A stretch of DNA of 49,071 nucleotides from Vicinamibacterales bacterium. Lineage in GTDB: Bacteria; Acidobacteriota; Vicinamibacteria; Vicinamibacterales; UBA2999. The stretch is taken from the NCBI GenBank assembly GCA_030680175.1, contig JAUXWO010000096.1:1-49071 (forward strand), given 5' to 3'. A program made the position numbers and the translations under genes. Below the pieces are notes generated by a model. It did no database searches, was not told the origin of the DNA, and saw only the letters and a list, made by a program, of their open reading frames with translations. This document shows, one piece after another, positions 1-9,546 of this stretch (its first letter is position 1; every line of letters begins with the position of its first letter).

Positions 1-61
1 CCCCACCCCCACCACCCCACCACCCACCACCCACCACCCACCACCCACCCCCCACCACCCA
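1..61. repeat. CCCACC/CCACCA low-complexity repeat at left end
   Basis: Irregular tandem repeat of CCCACCA-like units; the complementary strand is G-rich with GGG runs separated by short T-containing loops, so it could form a G-quadruplex. The same family occurs at 37188-37238 and, reverse-complemented, at 48963-49071. Its presence at both ends of the window suggests an assembly or excerpt boundary at a repeat. Confidence 0.85.
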
Positions 62-140
62 CTTGCGCTACTATCGACACAGGCTGTCCCCGCCTTTCGG
101 TCCCCACCGGAAACGCACGAGCTACGTACAGGAGCTGCTC

Positions 141-554
141 ATGTCCTCCCGACTTTCGTTCCAGATGGGTCTCATCGGCCTGATGGCCGCGGCGTACGTG
201 GTGACGGATGCGCGGCCCGCGGCGGCGCAGGGCTACGATGGCGCCGGGCAGTTTCGTGTCTACTGCGCCGTGTGCCACGGTGATGGCGGCACGGGCAATG
301 GGCCACTCGCCGAATCGATGCGCGTCAAGCCCGCGGACCTGACCGCCATCACGCGCAACAACAAGGGCACGTTTCCGACCAACGACGTGTTCCGGATGAT
401 CGACGGCCGCAACCCGGTGAAGGGCCATGGCGGCCCGGATATGCCGGTGTGGGGGGATGCGTTCGCGCGGTCGGGGCAGGATGCGAGCCCCGATGCGGTG
501 CGTGGCCGCATCGAGGCTCTGGTGCGCTATCTCGAACGGCTGCAGAAGCCCTGA
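141..554 (+). CDS. Secreted class I c-type cytochrome
   Basis: Small periplasmic electron carrier of 137 residues. An N-terminal signal peptide (about residues 1-30, ending ARPAAAQ) is followed by a single haem-binding CAVCH motif (C42, C45, H46) and a likely distal methionine in the DMPVWG stretch (M101), the usual mono-haem cytochrome c layout of the soil-bacterial cytochrome-c-553-like family. I chose the ATG at 141 because AGGAG lies 6 nt upstream; an in-frame TTG at 63 would add a basic stretch in front of the signal peptide and is unlikely. The gene stands alone and converges on the TPR gene that ends at 567, so no redox partner is visible. Family assignment is firm; the partner oxidase or dehydrogenase is unknown. 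Confidence 0.88.
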   Translation: MSSRLSFQMGLIGLMAAAYVVTDARPAAAQGYDGAGQFRVYCAVCHGDGGTGNGPLAESMRVKPADLTAITRNNKGTFPTNDVFRMIDGRNPVKGHGGPDMPVWGDAFARSGQDASPDAVRGRIEALVRYLERLQKP

Positions 555-566
555 GGCCCCTCGTCG

Positions 567-2195
567 CTACCTCGCCATCGTCGTGGTGAGGTAGCGGTCG
601 GCCTCCTGATAGCCCGGCAGGTCGCGGTGGCCCGCCCAGTTGTCGCGGAGCGTGGCGAAGCGCGCCGCGGCGATGGTGCGATCCCCCGCGGCCGCGTGGG
701 CTCGCGCGGATCCGAGCAGCGAACGCGCCCGGCCAGGCATGCGCATGAGCGACGTCTCGAACGCCGCGGCCGCCTCGGCCGGCCGGTCGAGTTCGAGCAG
801 CACCTCGCCGAGCAGTTCGTGTGACGGCTTGATCGGGCTGGCCGCGCCATTCGGCGGGCGCATGCTCTCCTCGACGCGCACCGCCTCCCGCAGCATCGCC
901 ACCGCCTCGTCCTGCTCCCCCTTCATCAGGTGGACGAGCGCCGCGACTTCGCGGTGCATCACGAACACGCTCTTCTCGCCTTCGGTCATCTCACCCGCCG
1001 CCGGCGGCGGGGGCGCCGGCGCGTGGCTGGCATGCGGATCGGCGGGCGTCGCCGCGGGGCTCGCGCCGGCCTTCAGCTTGGCGGCGAGCATGGCCGCGGC
1101 CCGCTCGGCGGCCGCGCGGTTGCCCGTGCGCGCCGCGCTGATCCCGTGCGCCAGGATGGTCTCGTTCGACGCGTCGTCCGGGAGATCGTCGACCTTCCAC
1201 TCCTCGGTCTCGATGATGTAGCGGGCGCGCACGAGGTTGAGCGCGCCGCGAGCCCGCGGCTGCTTGGTGGTCTCGAGCATCCACTCGAACGTCTCGATGT
1301 TCTCGCGCGCCTTCGCGTAGTTGCCGCGCTGCAGCCAGCCGTACTGGCCCCAGTCGAGCGAATGCGCCATGTCGCCCGGCGTGTCGCCGGGCTCCCATAG
1401 ATCCTTGCCGACCTGGAACGCACGCATGTTCTGCTCCGACACCTCGGTCCACATCCCGTGCTGGATGAAGATGTGCGTCGGCATGTGGATGGCGTGCGAG
1501 ACGGCGGGCACGATCTCGGCGTAGACACGCGCGGCCTCGAGCGCGAGCGGCGCATGGATCGGATCGTCGAAGGCATGGATGACGACATGCACGGCGCCTG
1601 GGTGCCGATCGTTGCGCTTGAAGACATCGAGCCCGATGGCGCCGGCGCGCATCTCGTAGCGGAACGAGTTGTCGTCGAGCGCGCGGGCGCCGCTGAGCGT
1701 CGCAATCGCATAGAACGTCGCGATCTCATCGTCGTCCGGGTACTCGCGGTGGAGCGCCGCCATCGCGTCCATGTAGGCCACGCGACGATCGCGCCAGTCG
1801 CCGTCACCCCAGAGCGTCTCGACCGCGTCGACGAGCCCCTTCTCGCGGGCGGTGGGCGCCTTGGCCAGCCGCGCCTCGCGGGTCGCGCCCAGCCGCGCCA
1901 GCACGGCGCGCGGGTCCTTGACGTTCTGCTCGCCCTGCAGCGGATGGTTGTAGCAGAGCGTCTCGCCCCAGTACGCCATCGCAAAGCCAGGATCGAGCTT
2001 CTGCGCGGCCTGGAACTCGGCGATGGCCTGCTTCCACCCGAAGCTGTAGAGAATGGCGACGCCGCGCAGGAAGTGGCCCTGCGCCTCTGCCGATGTCGTG
2101 GATGTCGGGAAGTGGATGGAACCGACATCCTCGAGCTGCGCGAATGCCGGGGACGTGACGAGGACGAGAGCGAGCGCACACGCGAGACGTGTCAT
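567..2195 (-). CDS. Exported TPR-repeat protein (HMPTHI type)
   Basis: A 542-residue exported protein. A 20-residue signal peptide ends in SPAFAQ, then helical repeats with TPR character run through the protein (for example [18 protein letters not shown] near residue 55 and [19 protein letters not shown] near the C terminus). The central HMPTHIF segment is characteristic of a large uncharacterised bacterial TPR family; its His residues might bind metal, but that is conjecture. A low-complexity His/Pro/Ala linker sits about three quarters along. The ATG at 2195 is chosen because AAGGAGG precedes it at good spacing; the open frame extends nine codons further upstream. It lies downstream of the 9-bp tandem array on the same strand. 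Specific function unknown. Confidence 0.8.
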   Translation of the reverse strand: MTRLACALALVLVTSPAFAQLEDVGSIHFPTSTTSAEAQGHFLRGVAILYSFGWKQAIAEFQAAQKLDPGFAMAYWGETLCYNHPLQGEQNVKDPRAVLARLGATREARLAKAPTAREKGLVDAVETLWGDGDWRDRRVAYMDAMAALHREYPDDDEIATFYAIATLSGARALDDNSFRYEMRAGAIGLDVFKRNDRHPGAVHVVIHAFDDPIHAPLALEAARVYAEIVPAVSHAIHMPTHIFIQHGMWTEVSEQNMRAFQVGKDLWEPGDTPGDMAHSLDWGQYGWLQRGNYAKARENIETFEWMLETTKQPRARGALNLVRARYIIETEEWKVDDLPDDASNETILAHGISAARTGNRAAAERAAAMLAAKLKAGASPAATPADPHASHAPAPPPPAAGEMTEGEKSVFVMHREVAALVHLMKGEQDEAVAMLREAVRVEESMRPPNGAASPIKPSHELLGEVLLELDRPAEAAAAFETSLMRMPGRARSLLGSARAHAAAGDRTIAAARFATLRDNWAGHRDLPGYQEADRYLTTTMAR

Positions 2196-2233
2196 CGGCG
2201 GCCCTCCTTGGGAACAGGGCATTCTAGCGCGAC

Positions 2234-2474
2234 TGGGTGCCCAGGGTGCTCAGGGTGCTCACGGTGCTCATGGTGCCCAGGGTGCCCAGGGTGCCCAGGG
2301 TGCCCAGGGTGCCCGGGGTGCCCGGGGTGCCCGGGGTGCCCGAGGTGCCGGGGTGCCGGGGTGCCCGAGGTGCCGGGGTGCCCAGAGTGCTCAGGGTGCT
2401 CACGGTGCCCAGGGTGCCCGGGGTGCCCAGGGTGCCCAGGGTGCCCGAGGTGCCCGAGGTGCCGGGGTGCCCAG
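2234..2474. repeat. Tandem array of GGTGCCCAG-like 9-bp units
   Basis: About 27 head-to-tail units of consensus GGTGCCC[AG]G, with scattered 8-bp units (GGTGCCGG) that shift the frame and variants containing GCTCA. It fills the gap between the TPR gene and the stop codon of the C39 peptidase gene. All reading frames through it give simple VPR, GAQ or TLG repeats; the unit changes break any one frame, so I treat those as non-coding. It probably varies in copy number between strains. Confidence 0.9.
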
Positions 2475-2476
2475 GA

Positions 2477-4558
2477 TCAAGGGGTCTGGCGGCCGGGCCA
2501 GGGGGGGTGCCAGGCGGCCGAGAAGACGAGCTGGCCGTCGCGCAGGCCGCGGGCGAGGTCGAGACGGGCCAGGCCGGCGCCGCCGGGCAGCACGACGCGG
2601 AGTCCGGCGCCCGCATCGACGTGCCACGGCCGCCCCGCATCCGTGGCACGCGAGACGCGCGCGGCATCGACGAACGCGGCGGCCGCCACGGTCCCGGCCG
2701 GACCCGACAGCAGCGGGTGGTGATACTCCGCGGTGGCGTGCGCGAGCCGACGTCCGAACGCGTCGCCCCGCACGATGCCGGCGTCGAGCAACGGGTGGGC
2801 GCGCAGCAGCGGCAGGCGCGCGTGCCCCGTACCCGCGCCGGGCCACACGTCGAACCTCGCCCGCGTGCTGGCCGCGGCGACACCCGCGGACAGATACCAC
2901 GTGCGCCGCGCCGAATTTGCCGTTGATCGCCAGGCCGCTGATGCGCCCGCACGCGCGAATCGCGCGCCCGATCCCATCGGCGTCCACGCAGCCGCGTCGA
3001 GGCCGAGCGACACGCGGTCGCCCGCCATCCTCGTCTCGAGGCCCACATCCACGGCGGCGTGGCTGTCGTCCTCCCAGCGATCGAGCGCCACACCCACGTC
3101 CCACCGGAACCACTCGGCCGCCCAATCGCTCAACCGCACCGAGGCACGACGCCGCGGGTCATCGCGCACGAGGCCGGAGCCGGTCGCATAGGACTGCCGC
3201 TCCCAGAGGCCCTCGACCGTCACGACCCCGGGCAACCCGGACGGGGCGGGCATTGCCAGCGCGAACAGGACGCGCGGGCGCGCCTCCCACCAGCGCCACG
3301 CCACGGTCCACCGCTCGCCGCTGCCCGAGGGAGACGCCGCATCCAGCCGCAGCTCGCGCTGCACGATCGCGCGACCGGCCGCCGTGGCGATCGGCACGAC
3401 GCCGCGCGGCAGCATCGATCGCTCGACGACGGCCGCCTCGACCTCGGCCAGCCCGTCGCTGAGGGGGCGATAGCTCAGCCGCGTCAGCGAGGCGCCCGGC
3501 AGCGCCTGGAGACGCCGCGCGGCGCGGCCGAACCGCGCCGCGGTCAGCAGCGTGCGCGCCGGCAGGTCGATCGTCTCGACGATGACCGGATGGCGCGTGC
3601 GTCCGGCGCCCTCGATACGAACCAGATCCACCGTGGGACGGCCCATGTGATTCCACGCGTTCAGCGCCGCCGTGGGCTGGCCATCCAGGTACAAGCTGGT
3701 GCCAAGCAGATCCCATCCGGGTGCGTCCCGCGGATCGAGCCGTGCGGCGCGCGCGGCGAGTGTGCTGGCCTCTCCCCATCGCCGCTGCAGGAACCGCACG
3801 CCCGCCATCTCGCGCCACGCGGCCGCGTGCGTGGGACACAGGCGCATCGCTTCGGCGAGCCCCGCCTCCGCGGCGTCGAGATCTCCGGCGCGCGCGTGCG
3901 CCACCATCTCACCGACGAGCGCCGCGCACGGATCGGCCGGCACGGCGCGCTCCGTCGTGGCGGCGGGCATCGGCGCGTCGGCGGCGGGCACCCCGCCTTC
4001 GGGCGGCAGAACCAGCAGCGCGAATCGCCCGGCGGCCGCCCACGCGCGCTCGAAGTCCGCGCGCGACAGCACGCGGAACGGCGCCCGTGCCGGGTCGTGC
4101 GCGATCACGCGATCGTCGGTCCACGCGACAACGACCACGTAGTGGTAACGGTCGGGCGCCACCTCGATCAACGCCACGACGGGGCGGCCCTGATTGATGT
4201 GGCCGCGCATCCACGTGTCACCGGACGCAGCGCCGGCCGCCACGGGCAGCGCCTGCCACCCGCGACGCTGGACATCGGCGGTCAGCACATCGGTGCGGAT
4301 GCCTGCCGCGCTCCGATCCACGAGCGCCTCGAAATCTTCAGGGTAGATCTGCCGCGCACCCCAGTAGCGCATCACCATCGCCATCGCTGCGCCGCCGCAC
4401 AGGTCGGGCGTCTGTGGCAGGTACGGCACGTCGAGCAGCCGGCCGGCGGTTGAGGAGGCGGGACTCGGTTGCGCGGGCCGCACGTCTGCCGCCGCGGCGG
4501 TGGCCACCAGAACGAACGCGGTGACCGCCACCACGGCGGCAGTACGTGGGCGTGACAT
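2477..4558 (-). CDS. PA2778-family C39-like cysteine peptidase, TPR and C-terminal barrel-like region
   Basis: A 693-residue exported protein. After a signal peptide (about 1-24) comes a papain-like C39 domain (about 40-185) with the catalytic cysteine in DLCGGAAM (C54), histidine in RYHYVVVV (H139) and aspartate in AHDPAR (D155). TPR-like helices follow (about 212-310), as in PA2778-family peptidases, which are normally only about 200-350 residues long. The remaining 380 residues are extra: a short POTRA-like stretch (about 335-400) and a beta-rich region with alternating aromatic residues ending near FSAAW, suggestive of an outer-membrane barrel. It lies 13 bp downstream of a PA2779-family gene, the usual partner. 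Peptidase and TPR parts are well supported; the barrel reading is inference. Confidence 0.82.
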   Translation of the reverse strand: MSRPRTAAVVAVTAFVLVATAAAADVRPAQPSPASSTAGRLLDVPYLPQTPDLCGGAAMAMVMRYWGARQIYPEDFEALVDRSAAGIRTDVLTADVQRRGWQALPVAAGAASGDTWMRGHINQGRPVVALIEVAPDRYHYVVVVAWTDDRVIAHDPARAPFRVLSRADFERAWAAAGRFALLVLPPEGGVPAADAPMPAATTERAVPADPCAALVGEMVAHARAGDLDAAEAGLAEAMRLCPTHAAAWREMAGVRFLQRRWGEASTLAARAARLDPRDAPGWDLLGTSLYLDGQPTAALNAWNHMGRPTVDLVRIEGAGRTRHPVIVETIDLPARTLLTAARFGRAARRLQALPGASLTRLSYRPLSDGLAEVEAAVVERSMLPRGVVPIATAAGRAIVQRELRLDAASPSGSGERWTVAWRWWEARPRVLFALAMPAPSGLPGVVTVEGLWERQSYATGSGLVRDDPRRRASVRLSDWAAEWFRWDVGVALDRWEDDSHAAVDVGLETRMAGDRVSLGLDAAAWTPMGSGARFARAGASAAWRSTANSARRTWYLSAGVAAASTRARFDVWPGAGTGHARLPLLRAHPLLDAGIVRGDAFGRRLAHATAEYHHPLLSGPAGTVAAAAFVDAARVSRATDAGRPWHVDAGAGLRVVLPGGAGLARLDLARGLRDGQLVFSAAWHPPWPGRQTP

Positions 4559-4571
4559 GGCGCGGGCGCGC

Positions 4572-4958
4572 CTACTTCACGAGCAGGATGATGATGATGA
4601 TGAGCAGCGCCGTCGTCGTCGAGATGACGATCGTGCTGGCGCCCCCGGGCAGGCCGGCGGCCTCGAGGGCCCCGGCGTGCTGCGCCAGCGCGCCGAGATC
4701 GGCGCCGCCGAGCGTGCTGACGGCCGAGCGCGCATTACCGAGGTCGAGCCCGAGCCGGGCGGCCATCTCGCCGACGTCCGCGCGATCGAGCGCACGCAGC
4801 ACCTGGGCGCGCTGGTCGCGCTCGGTGGCCGCCTGGCTGGCCAGGGCGCCGTGCAGGGCCGCGGCATCGACGATGCGGGCCTGCTGGGCGAAGGCGGGCG
4901 ACGAGAGGAGGAAGAGCGGAAGCAGCGCGAGCGCGACGAGCCGATGGGTGAGCAGCAT
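4572..4958 (-). CDS. PA2779-family (DUF6627-like) small membrane protein
   Basis: A 128-residue protein: signal peptide ending SPAFAQ, a helical middle with the family-typical DRAQVLRALDRADV-like segment, a Gly-containing turn (GLPGGAS), and a C-terminal hydrophobic helix rich in Ile/Leu that ends in a single Lys. This matches the PA2779 family, which is found next to the PA2778 cysteine peptidase, exactly as here. The ATG at 4958 has AGGAGG at ideal spacing; the open frame continues far upstream but that part is the shadow of the acylase gene. It is probably co-transcribed with the peptidase gene and may be its substrate or anchoring partner; neither role is shown by the sequence. Confidence 0.85.
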   Translation of the reverse strand: MLLTHRLVALALLPLFLLSSPAFAQQARIVDAAALHGALASQAATERDQRAQVLRALDRADVGEMAARLGLDLGNARSAVSTLGGADLGALAQHAGALEAAGLPGGASTIVISTTTALLIIIIILLVK

Positions 4959-5098
4959 CGAGAGACCTCCTAATGCGGTTTCACGTGAGTGGCCGGACAC
5001 CGGAGGGGGAACTCCGAGGATGAGCTGGCGCGAGGGGCGGCAACTCATCCTGCGTATTGTGGCACTTGTGAGCCGCCAGCGGATACCGGTCCTGCCCC

Positions 5099-7264
5099 TC
5101 AGGGCAGCGGCGTCGTCTCGAGCCGGTTCGCCTCGACGTCCGTCCGGTCGAGCCACAGCTCGCGGAACTCGTGCCGCGCGAGATGCCCGAGCTGGTCGCT
5201 GCGGTGCTGCGTCCCCGGCTGTCGTGCGTTGCCGTAACTCATCAGCCCGCGCGCCTTGAGCGGCGTGGTGAACTCCACCATCGCGACCCACGTTTCCCCG
5301 TGTTGCGGGTAGCGGCGCCCGCGCTCGTCGAGCGGGCCCCAGGTCATGACGCGGAACGGGCCGAGGCCGCCGACATGACCGTCGCCGGGCAGATCGACGT
5401 CGCCCAGCTCGAAGCGTGACACCTCGCCGAACACGCGGTCGAGCGCGCCGTACTTCGACTTCGTGGCCGCGATGGCCTCGCGGAGCATCGCAACCGCCGC
5501 GGCCGGATCCTTGAGGCCGCTCGGCGTCGAGGTGGCGCGCGCCGGGTCGAACGGCACGGCGTAGTTGTCGACGCCGGTGAAGCCGGGTCCGGCGAAGAGG
5601 CGCGCCCATTCCTCGAACAGCAGCCCGGCCCGGTTGTCCGCCGTGTAGTGGCGATCCCACTCACCGAGCAGCCGGACCGCCGCCTGCATGTCGGGCGAGG
5701 CATCGGCCTTCGCCGCGGCGATCAGATCCGGCACCGTGCGGTCGGCCAGCAGCGACTGGACGGAGAGCTTCAGCTCCATGAACCGCTCGAACGTGATCCG
5801 CTCGTTGTCCGCGATCATCGACAGCGCGTTCTGCGCGCGCATCGACTCCGGCGTCTGCGGCGCCATGTAGGGCGGGTAGTCGGCGGCGCTGATCGACGTG
5901 GGCCACGACGGGAACCAGGGCGGGTCGTTGCTGTTCTGGACGAAGCCCGCCGGCGGGTTGGTCACGCGCGGCAGGTCCTCGTAGGCGTGCACCTCGGTCC
6001 ACAGGTACTCGGACGAGTCGCCCGGCACGAGCCCACGCCAGAACGCGTGGTCGCCGGTCGCGCGCTTCGGCACGATGCCGTTGAAGATGTACTCGACGTT
6101 GCCGTCCCGATCCGCGTAGCTGATGTTGAAGGTCGGCACCTGCAGCCGCCGCATCGCCGCCGTGAACGCCTCGTAGCTCGGCGCCGAGGTCATGTCGAAG
6201 TACTGATGGAGCATCCCCGGCCGGTCGAGGCCCGCCACGCGCAGCGCCACCACCGTGCCGTCGCGCCGCTCGAACACGGTGCCGTGGACCGTGGACTTGA
6301 TCTCCAGCGGCTTCTCGACGCTCCCGCCATCGGCCGTACGCACCCTGTAGCTCGTCGTGCGCACATCGAACGGGCGCACCGCGCCGTCGAAGGCGTAGCC
6401 GTCATCCCGCAGTGTCAGTTGATACGCCGTGGCGCCGAGGACGCCGTTGACCGTGTTCGAGATCCCCATCTGGCGGTTGAACGCGAAGCGGATGATGGGC
6501 AGGCCGATCTGCGTCGCGCCGTACACTTCGAAGTCGGGACCGACCAGGTGCGCTTCGACGTAGGTGAAGTAGTTCAGCTGCCACGACAGATGCGGGTTCT
6601 GCAGCAGCATCGTCGCGCCGCTGGCCGTCTTCGCGCCGGACACCGCCCACGTGTTCGAGCCGTCCTCGCCGATGTAGCCGTGCAGATCGACATCCGCCGC
6701 CGGGGCGTCTCCCTCACCGCCCATGCCGGGGGACGCCACGTAGGTGAAGTTCATCAACCGGTGCGCGTGCGCGATGACGTCCACGCCGGTCACCGGAAGG
6801 ACGATGCGGACGTCGGGGTGGATGGCGTCGGGCTGGGCAGCGGCGTAGTCGGTGATGCCGCGCGCGAAGGCGTCGAGATACGAGCGGAAGGTCGGATCCT
6901 GGGCGGCGTGCCACTGCTCGGCCCGCGCGGGGATGTCGTTCTTCAACACCCACACGGCGGTCGCCTCGTACTCCTCGCCCCAGTACTCGGCGCCGCGCCC
7001 GCGCGCTTCGCCGTACAGCCGCAGGATCTCGTCACCGTGATTGCGCGCCTGCGCGTAGCCGTAGCCGTGGAACACGGCGGCCATGTCGCGCCCGTAGACA
7101 TGCGGGACCCCGTAGGTGTCCCACAGGATCTCGTTGCGCTCGGGGACGCTGGTGCTCGTGTCGGGCGCGGTACTGCATCCGAGTGCCGCGCTCATCACGA
7201 ACGCGACAAGGACGAGGACACGCCGGCACACGGCTTGGTTCTGGGGGCTGATCATGCCGCGCAT
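5099..7264 (-). CDS. Penicillin-acylase-family N-terminal nucleophile hydrolase, lipoprotein
   Basis: A 721-residue hydrolase of the penicillin G acylase / acyl-homoserine-lactone acylase family, which cleaves N-acyl amide bonds after self-processing into two chains. The beta-chain nucleophile is the serine of DGSNTW (S203), with processing expected between G202 and S203. The start region has the family-typical [11 protein letters not shown] motif followed by [11 protein letters not shown]. The N terminus carries a lipobox (AALGC, C30), so it should be anchored in the outer or inner membrane facing the periplasm. The ATG at 7264 lacks a Shine-Dalgarno sequence but has GATTGT 6 nt upstream, consistent with a leaderless start; an ATG at 7255 is possible. 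The substrate (peptide-like amide, AHL or other) cannot be read from sequence. Confidence 0.9.
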   Translation of the reverse strand: MRGMISPQNQAVCRRVLVLVAFVMSAALGCSTAPDTSTSVPERNEILWDTYGVPHVYGRDMAAVFHGYGYAQARNHGDEILRLYGEARGRGAEYWGEEYEATAVWVLKNDIPARAEQWHAAQDPTFRSYLDAFARGITDYAAAQPDAIHPDVRIVLPVTGVDVIAHAHRLMNFTYVASPGMGGEGDAPAADVDLHGYIGEDGSNTWAVSGAKTASGATMLLQNPHLSWQLNYFTYVEAHLVGPDFEVYGATQIGLPIIRFAFNRQMGISNTVNGVLGATAYQLTLRDDGYAFDGAVRPFDVRTTSYRVRTADGGSVEKPLEIKSTVHGTVFERRDGTVVALRVAGLDRPGMLHQYFDMTSAPSYEAFTAAMRRLQVPTFNISYADRDGNVEYIFNGIVPKRATGDHAFWRGLVPGDSSEYLWTEVHAYEDLPRVTNPPAGFVQNSNDPPWFPSWPTSISAADYPPYMAPQTPESMRAQNALSMIADNERITFERFMELKLSVQSLLADRTVPDLIAAAKADASPDMQAAVRLLGEWDRHYTADNRAGLLFEEWARLFAGPGFTGVDNYAVPFDPARATSTPSGLKDPAAAVAMLREAIAATKSKYGALDRVFGEVSRFELGDVDLPGDGHVGGLGPFRVMTWGPLDERGRRYPQHGETWVAMVEFTTPLKARGLMSYGNARQPGTQHRSDQLGHLARHEFRELWLDRTDVEANRLETTPLP

Positions 7265-7290
7265 GGTGCCACAATCCGGCCGCCGGGTTC

Positions 7291-7514
7291 ATCCGCAGAT
7301 TACGCGGATTACGCGGATCTGGCGGTGACCACGGTCCCGCGTGGGCGGCCGACGGCCGCCCGAGGCGCGAGTGGGGCCGGGAACGTGAGCGTCTGAACGA
7401 CTGGTCAGCTCACGTTCCCGGCCCCGCTCGCGCCTCCAGGCTGCCGGTCTTCGACCGGCAGCCACGCGGGACTCCGGCGTTCAGCAATCCGTGGAATCGG
7501 CGCAATCCGCGGAT
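7291..7514. repeat. Cloverleaf-capable palindromic element, copy 1
   Basis: Outer inverted repeats at 7291-7318 and 7487-7514 (23 of 28 match) built on the periodic motif CGCAGATTACGCGGATTACG. Inside, an 11-bp closing stem (7334-7344 with 7462-7472, perfect) encloses three arms: a 7-9 bp hairpin at 7343-7361, a 29-bp stem with one mismatch (7362-7390 with 7408-7436, 17-nt loop), and an 11-bp hairpin GGCTGCCGGTC/GACCGGCAGCC at 7439-7463. It lies between the acylase start and the amidase stop. No gene is visible in it. A related copy in reverse orientation lies at 9124-9370. Confidence 0.88.
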
Positions 7515-7521
7515 GATCCCG

Positions 7522-9081
7522 TCAGCGCAGCGGGGGCGTCGACGCCGGCGCCCGCCGGTGCATCGTCGCCTGCTCGTAGCCGTAGGCCAGCTTGATGAGC
7601 GTCGTCTCCGCCCAGGCGCGGCCGAAGAAGGTGATGCCGGCCGGGAGCCGGTCGCCGCGCGTGTAGCCCATCGGCACCTGCACCGACGGGAAGCCGGTCG
7701 TCGGCGAGAAGAACTGGCTGTTGTCGCCGTGCGGGGTGTTGAGGTCGCCGATCAGGCGCGGCACGTTGCTCCACGTCGGGTACACGAACGCGTCCAGCGC
7801 CAGCGCGTCCATCGTCTTCAGCACCGCCTGGCGCACGCGCTCGCGGTAGTCGCGGTCGGCCGCGCACTCCGGCGAGTCGGCGCCGTTGGCGGGGCCTGCC
7901 TCCGTCTGCTCGAGCTGGCGCCGCACCGTCGGATGGAAGCGGCCCGACTTCACGATCTCCGTCAGATTCTTCATCGGCGCACGGTCGCCGTGCGAGGCGA
8001 GGTACGCGTTGATGTCGTGCTTGAACCCCATGCACGGACCCATGCCTTCCGGCCGGCGAATCTCGGCGAGTCCCTCCACGGTGGCGGGATCGACGATGAC
8101 GGCGCCGGCGCGGTGGAGGTCATCGAGGGCGCGCATGAAGACGGCGACGATCTCGGGATCGGTGGTGTCGCGTTCGTAGGCCTGGCGCAGGATGCCGATG
8201 CGCGCGCCGCGCAGGCCGTCGGGGACGATCGCGGCCATGTAGTCCTGCGGCAGGTGCGCCTTCGCGGCGGCGGTCACCGGATCGTCGGGGTCCACGCCGG
8301 CGATCGCCTGGAACACGGCCGTGGCATCCGTCACGGTGCGCGCCATCGGACCCGCGATATCCGCCGAGAGATTCAGCGGCATCACCCCCGCACGGCTGGT
8401 GAGCCCCATGGTCGACCGGATGCCGGCGAGCGCCTGGTGCGACGACGGGCCGCGGATGGAGTTGCCGGTATCGCTGCCGAAGCCGACGAGGCCGAAGCTG
8501 GCGGCCACGCCCGCGGCGGTGCCGCCGCTCGAGCCCGCGGTGACGCGGTCGAGCGCATAGGGGTTCTTCGTGTAGCCGGGCAGGATCGAGCTGAGCGTCT
8601 CGTAGGGCGTGAAGGCCCACTCGGCGAGGTTCGTCTTGGCGAGCACCAGCGCGCCGGCCGCCTTCACGCGCGCCACCTGGAACGCGTCCTTGTGCGAGAT
8701 GAAGCCCTCGAACGCGAGCGTGCCGTTCGTGCTGGGGAGCCCGATCGTCTCGAAGTTGTCCTTCACGAGCATCGGCACGCAGTGGAGCGGCCCGACCGGC
8801 CCGGACGCCGTGAACCGCGCATCGAGCGCATCCGCCTCGTCGCGCACGCGCGGGTTCGTGAGGATGACGGCGTTCAGCGCCGGCCCGTTCTTGTCGTAGG
8901 CCGCGATGCGCGCGAGGTACGCGTCCACCAGCCCCCGGCACGTGAGCCGGCCGTCGCGCATCGCGGCATGCACATCGGCAATGGTCGCCTCGACCACCTC
9001 GAACGGCGGCGCCGGCGCCTGGGCCGTGGGTGTGGTGACGACGAGGGTGGCGAGCAGCAGGGCGAGGGTAAGGTGTCGCAC
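7522..9081 (-). CDS. Amidase-signature-family hydrolase, exported
   Basis: A 519-residue amidase that hydrolyses carboxamides with a Ser-cisSer-Lys triad: lysine in PMLVKDNF (K107), the cis-serine in the TAGSSGGTAA loop (about S184-S185) and the nucleophile in GSDTGNSIR (S207). The family consensus at that point is DTGGSIR, so GNS is a small deviation. A signal peptide (residues 1-22, ending PTAQA) indicates a periplasmic enzyme. I chose the GTG at 9081 rather than the upstream GTG at 9114 because the signal peptide begins there and TATCAT lies 6 nt before it (leaderless-type start, no Shine-Dalgarno). The gene is bracketed by two inverted cloverleaf elements. Substrate unknown; related proteins are annotated as amidase or peptide amidase. 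Confidence 0.9.
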   Translation of the reverse strand: MRHLTLALLLATLVVTTPTAQAPAPPFEVVEATIADVHAAMRDGRLTCRGLVDAYLARIAAYDKNGPALNAVILTNPRVRDEADALDARFTASGPVGPLHCVPMLVKDNFETIGLPSTNGTLAFEGFISHKDAFQVARVKAAGALVLAKTNLAEWAFTPYETLSSILPGYTKNPYALDRVTAGSSGGTAAGVAASFGLVGFGSDTGNSIRGPSSHQALAGIRSTMGLTSRAGVMPLNLSADIAGPMARTVTDATAVFQAIAGVDPDDPVTAAAKAHLPQDYMAAIVPDGLRGARIGILRQAYERDTTDPEIVAVFMRALDDLHRAGAVIVDPATVEGLAEIRRPEGMGPCMGFKHDINAYLASHGDRAPMKNLTEIVKSGRFHPTVRRQLEQTEAGPANGADSPECAADRDYRERVRQAVLKTMDALALDAFVYPTWSNVPRLIGDLNTPHGDNSQFFSPTTGFPSVQVPMGYTRGDRLPAGITFFGRAWAETTLIKLAYGYEQATMHRRAPASTPPLR

Positions 9082-9087
9082 CGGGGG

Positions 9088-9093
9088 ATGATA
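9088..9093 (-). promoter_or_regulatory. Candidate -10 element for amidase gene
   Basis: TATCAT on the minus strand, separated by 6 nt from the GTG at 9081, with no ribosome binding site between. No clear -35 box is visible. Belongs to the set of leaderless-type starts seen at 29195, 33874, 45305 and 48950. Confidence 0.5.
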
Positions 9094-9123
9094 GCGTGCC
9101 CGGTGTTTCAGCACGAAGAGATC

Positions 9124-9370
9124 ATCCGCAGATGACGCGGATTACGCAGATGACTTCACGCGACGACGTCCCGCGGCTGCCGGTCAGGACCGGCAGCCTG
9201 GCGCGCGGCCGGGTGGCGTCGGCGAGAGGGGCCAACGCCAGGACTACAGGCCCCTCACGCCGACGCCATCCGGCCGCGCGCCCGGTCGGCCAAGGCCGAC
9301 CGCGGGACGTGCCGTTGGTGACGACACGCAGATGCATCCGAAGGGTCTGCGTAATCTGTGTAATCTGCGG
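9124..9370. repeat. Cloverleaf-capable palindromic element, copy 2 (inverted)
   Basis: Outer inverted repeats at 9126-9151 and 9345-9370 (22 of 26 match) with the same CGCAGATTACGC periodicity as copy 1. Closing stem ACGTCCCGCGG at 9166-9176 pairs perfectly with 9300-9310. Three arms follow: an 11-bp hairpin GGCTGCCGGTC/GACCGGCAGCC at 9175-9198, a long stem at 9201-9233 with 9249-9281 (31 of 33 match, 15-nt loop), and a 9-bp hairpin at 9283-9302. The conserved GGCTGCCGGTC arm comes first here but last in copy 1, so the two copies are inverted relative to each other. The long arm has a different sequence from that of copy 1 yet is still fully paired. Confidence 0.88.
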
Positions 9371-9546
9371 ACCGTCCTGCCCGTAGACGATTCATGGATT
9401 GCACGCTGTCTTCTTGGGGCACGCCTGAGCGCGGTCTCCATTCGCGCTGAATTTGCTACGCTCCCTTCGCTCCCCGTGGTCCGGACGCGCGTGAGGGAAT
9501 CGCGCGGCTCCGTCCGTCTCACGGAGGAACATTCCGAGGAGGAGCC

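Noticed and set aside
2053-3462. Long plus-strand open frames through the 9-bp array (repeated VPR, GAQ or CPG residues)
   Set aside because: They are products of the tandem repeat and of the antisense frame of the C39 peptidase gene; no start site, no domain and frame-breaking 8-bp units.
5011-5060. GGATGAG ... CTCATCC inverted pair between the PA2779-type gene and the acylase
   Set aside because: Only 7 bp of pairing around a long loop, no T-tract; not convincing as a terminator.
7291-7514. Possible integron attC site in the cloverleaf element
   Set aside because: No R/L box pattern or integrase, and the symmetrical three-arm layout differs from the single bulged hairpin of attC.
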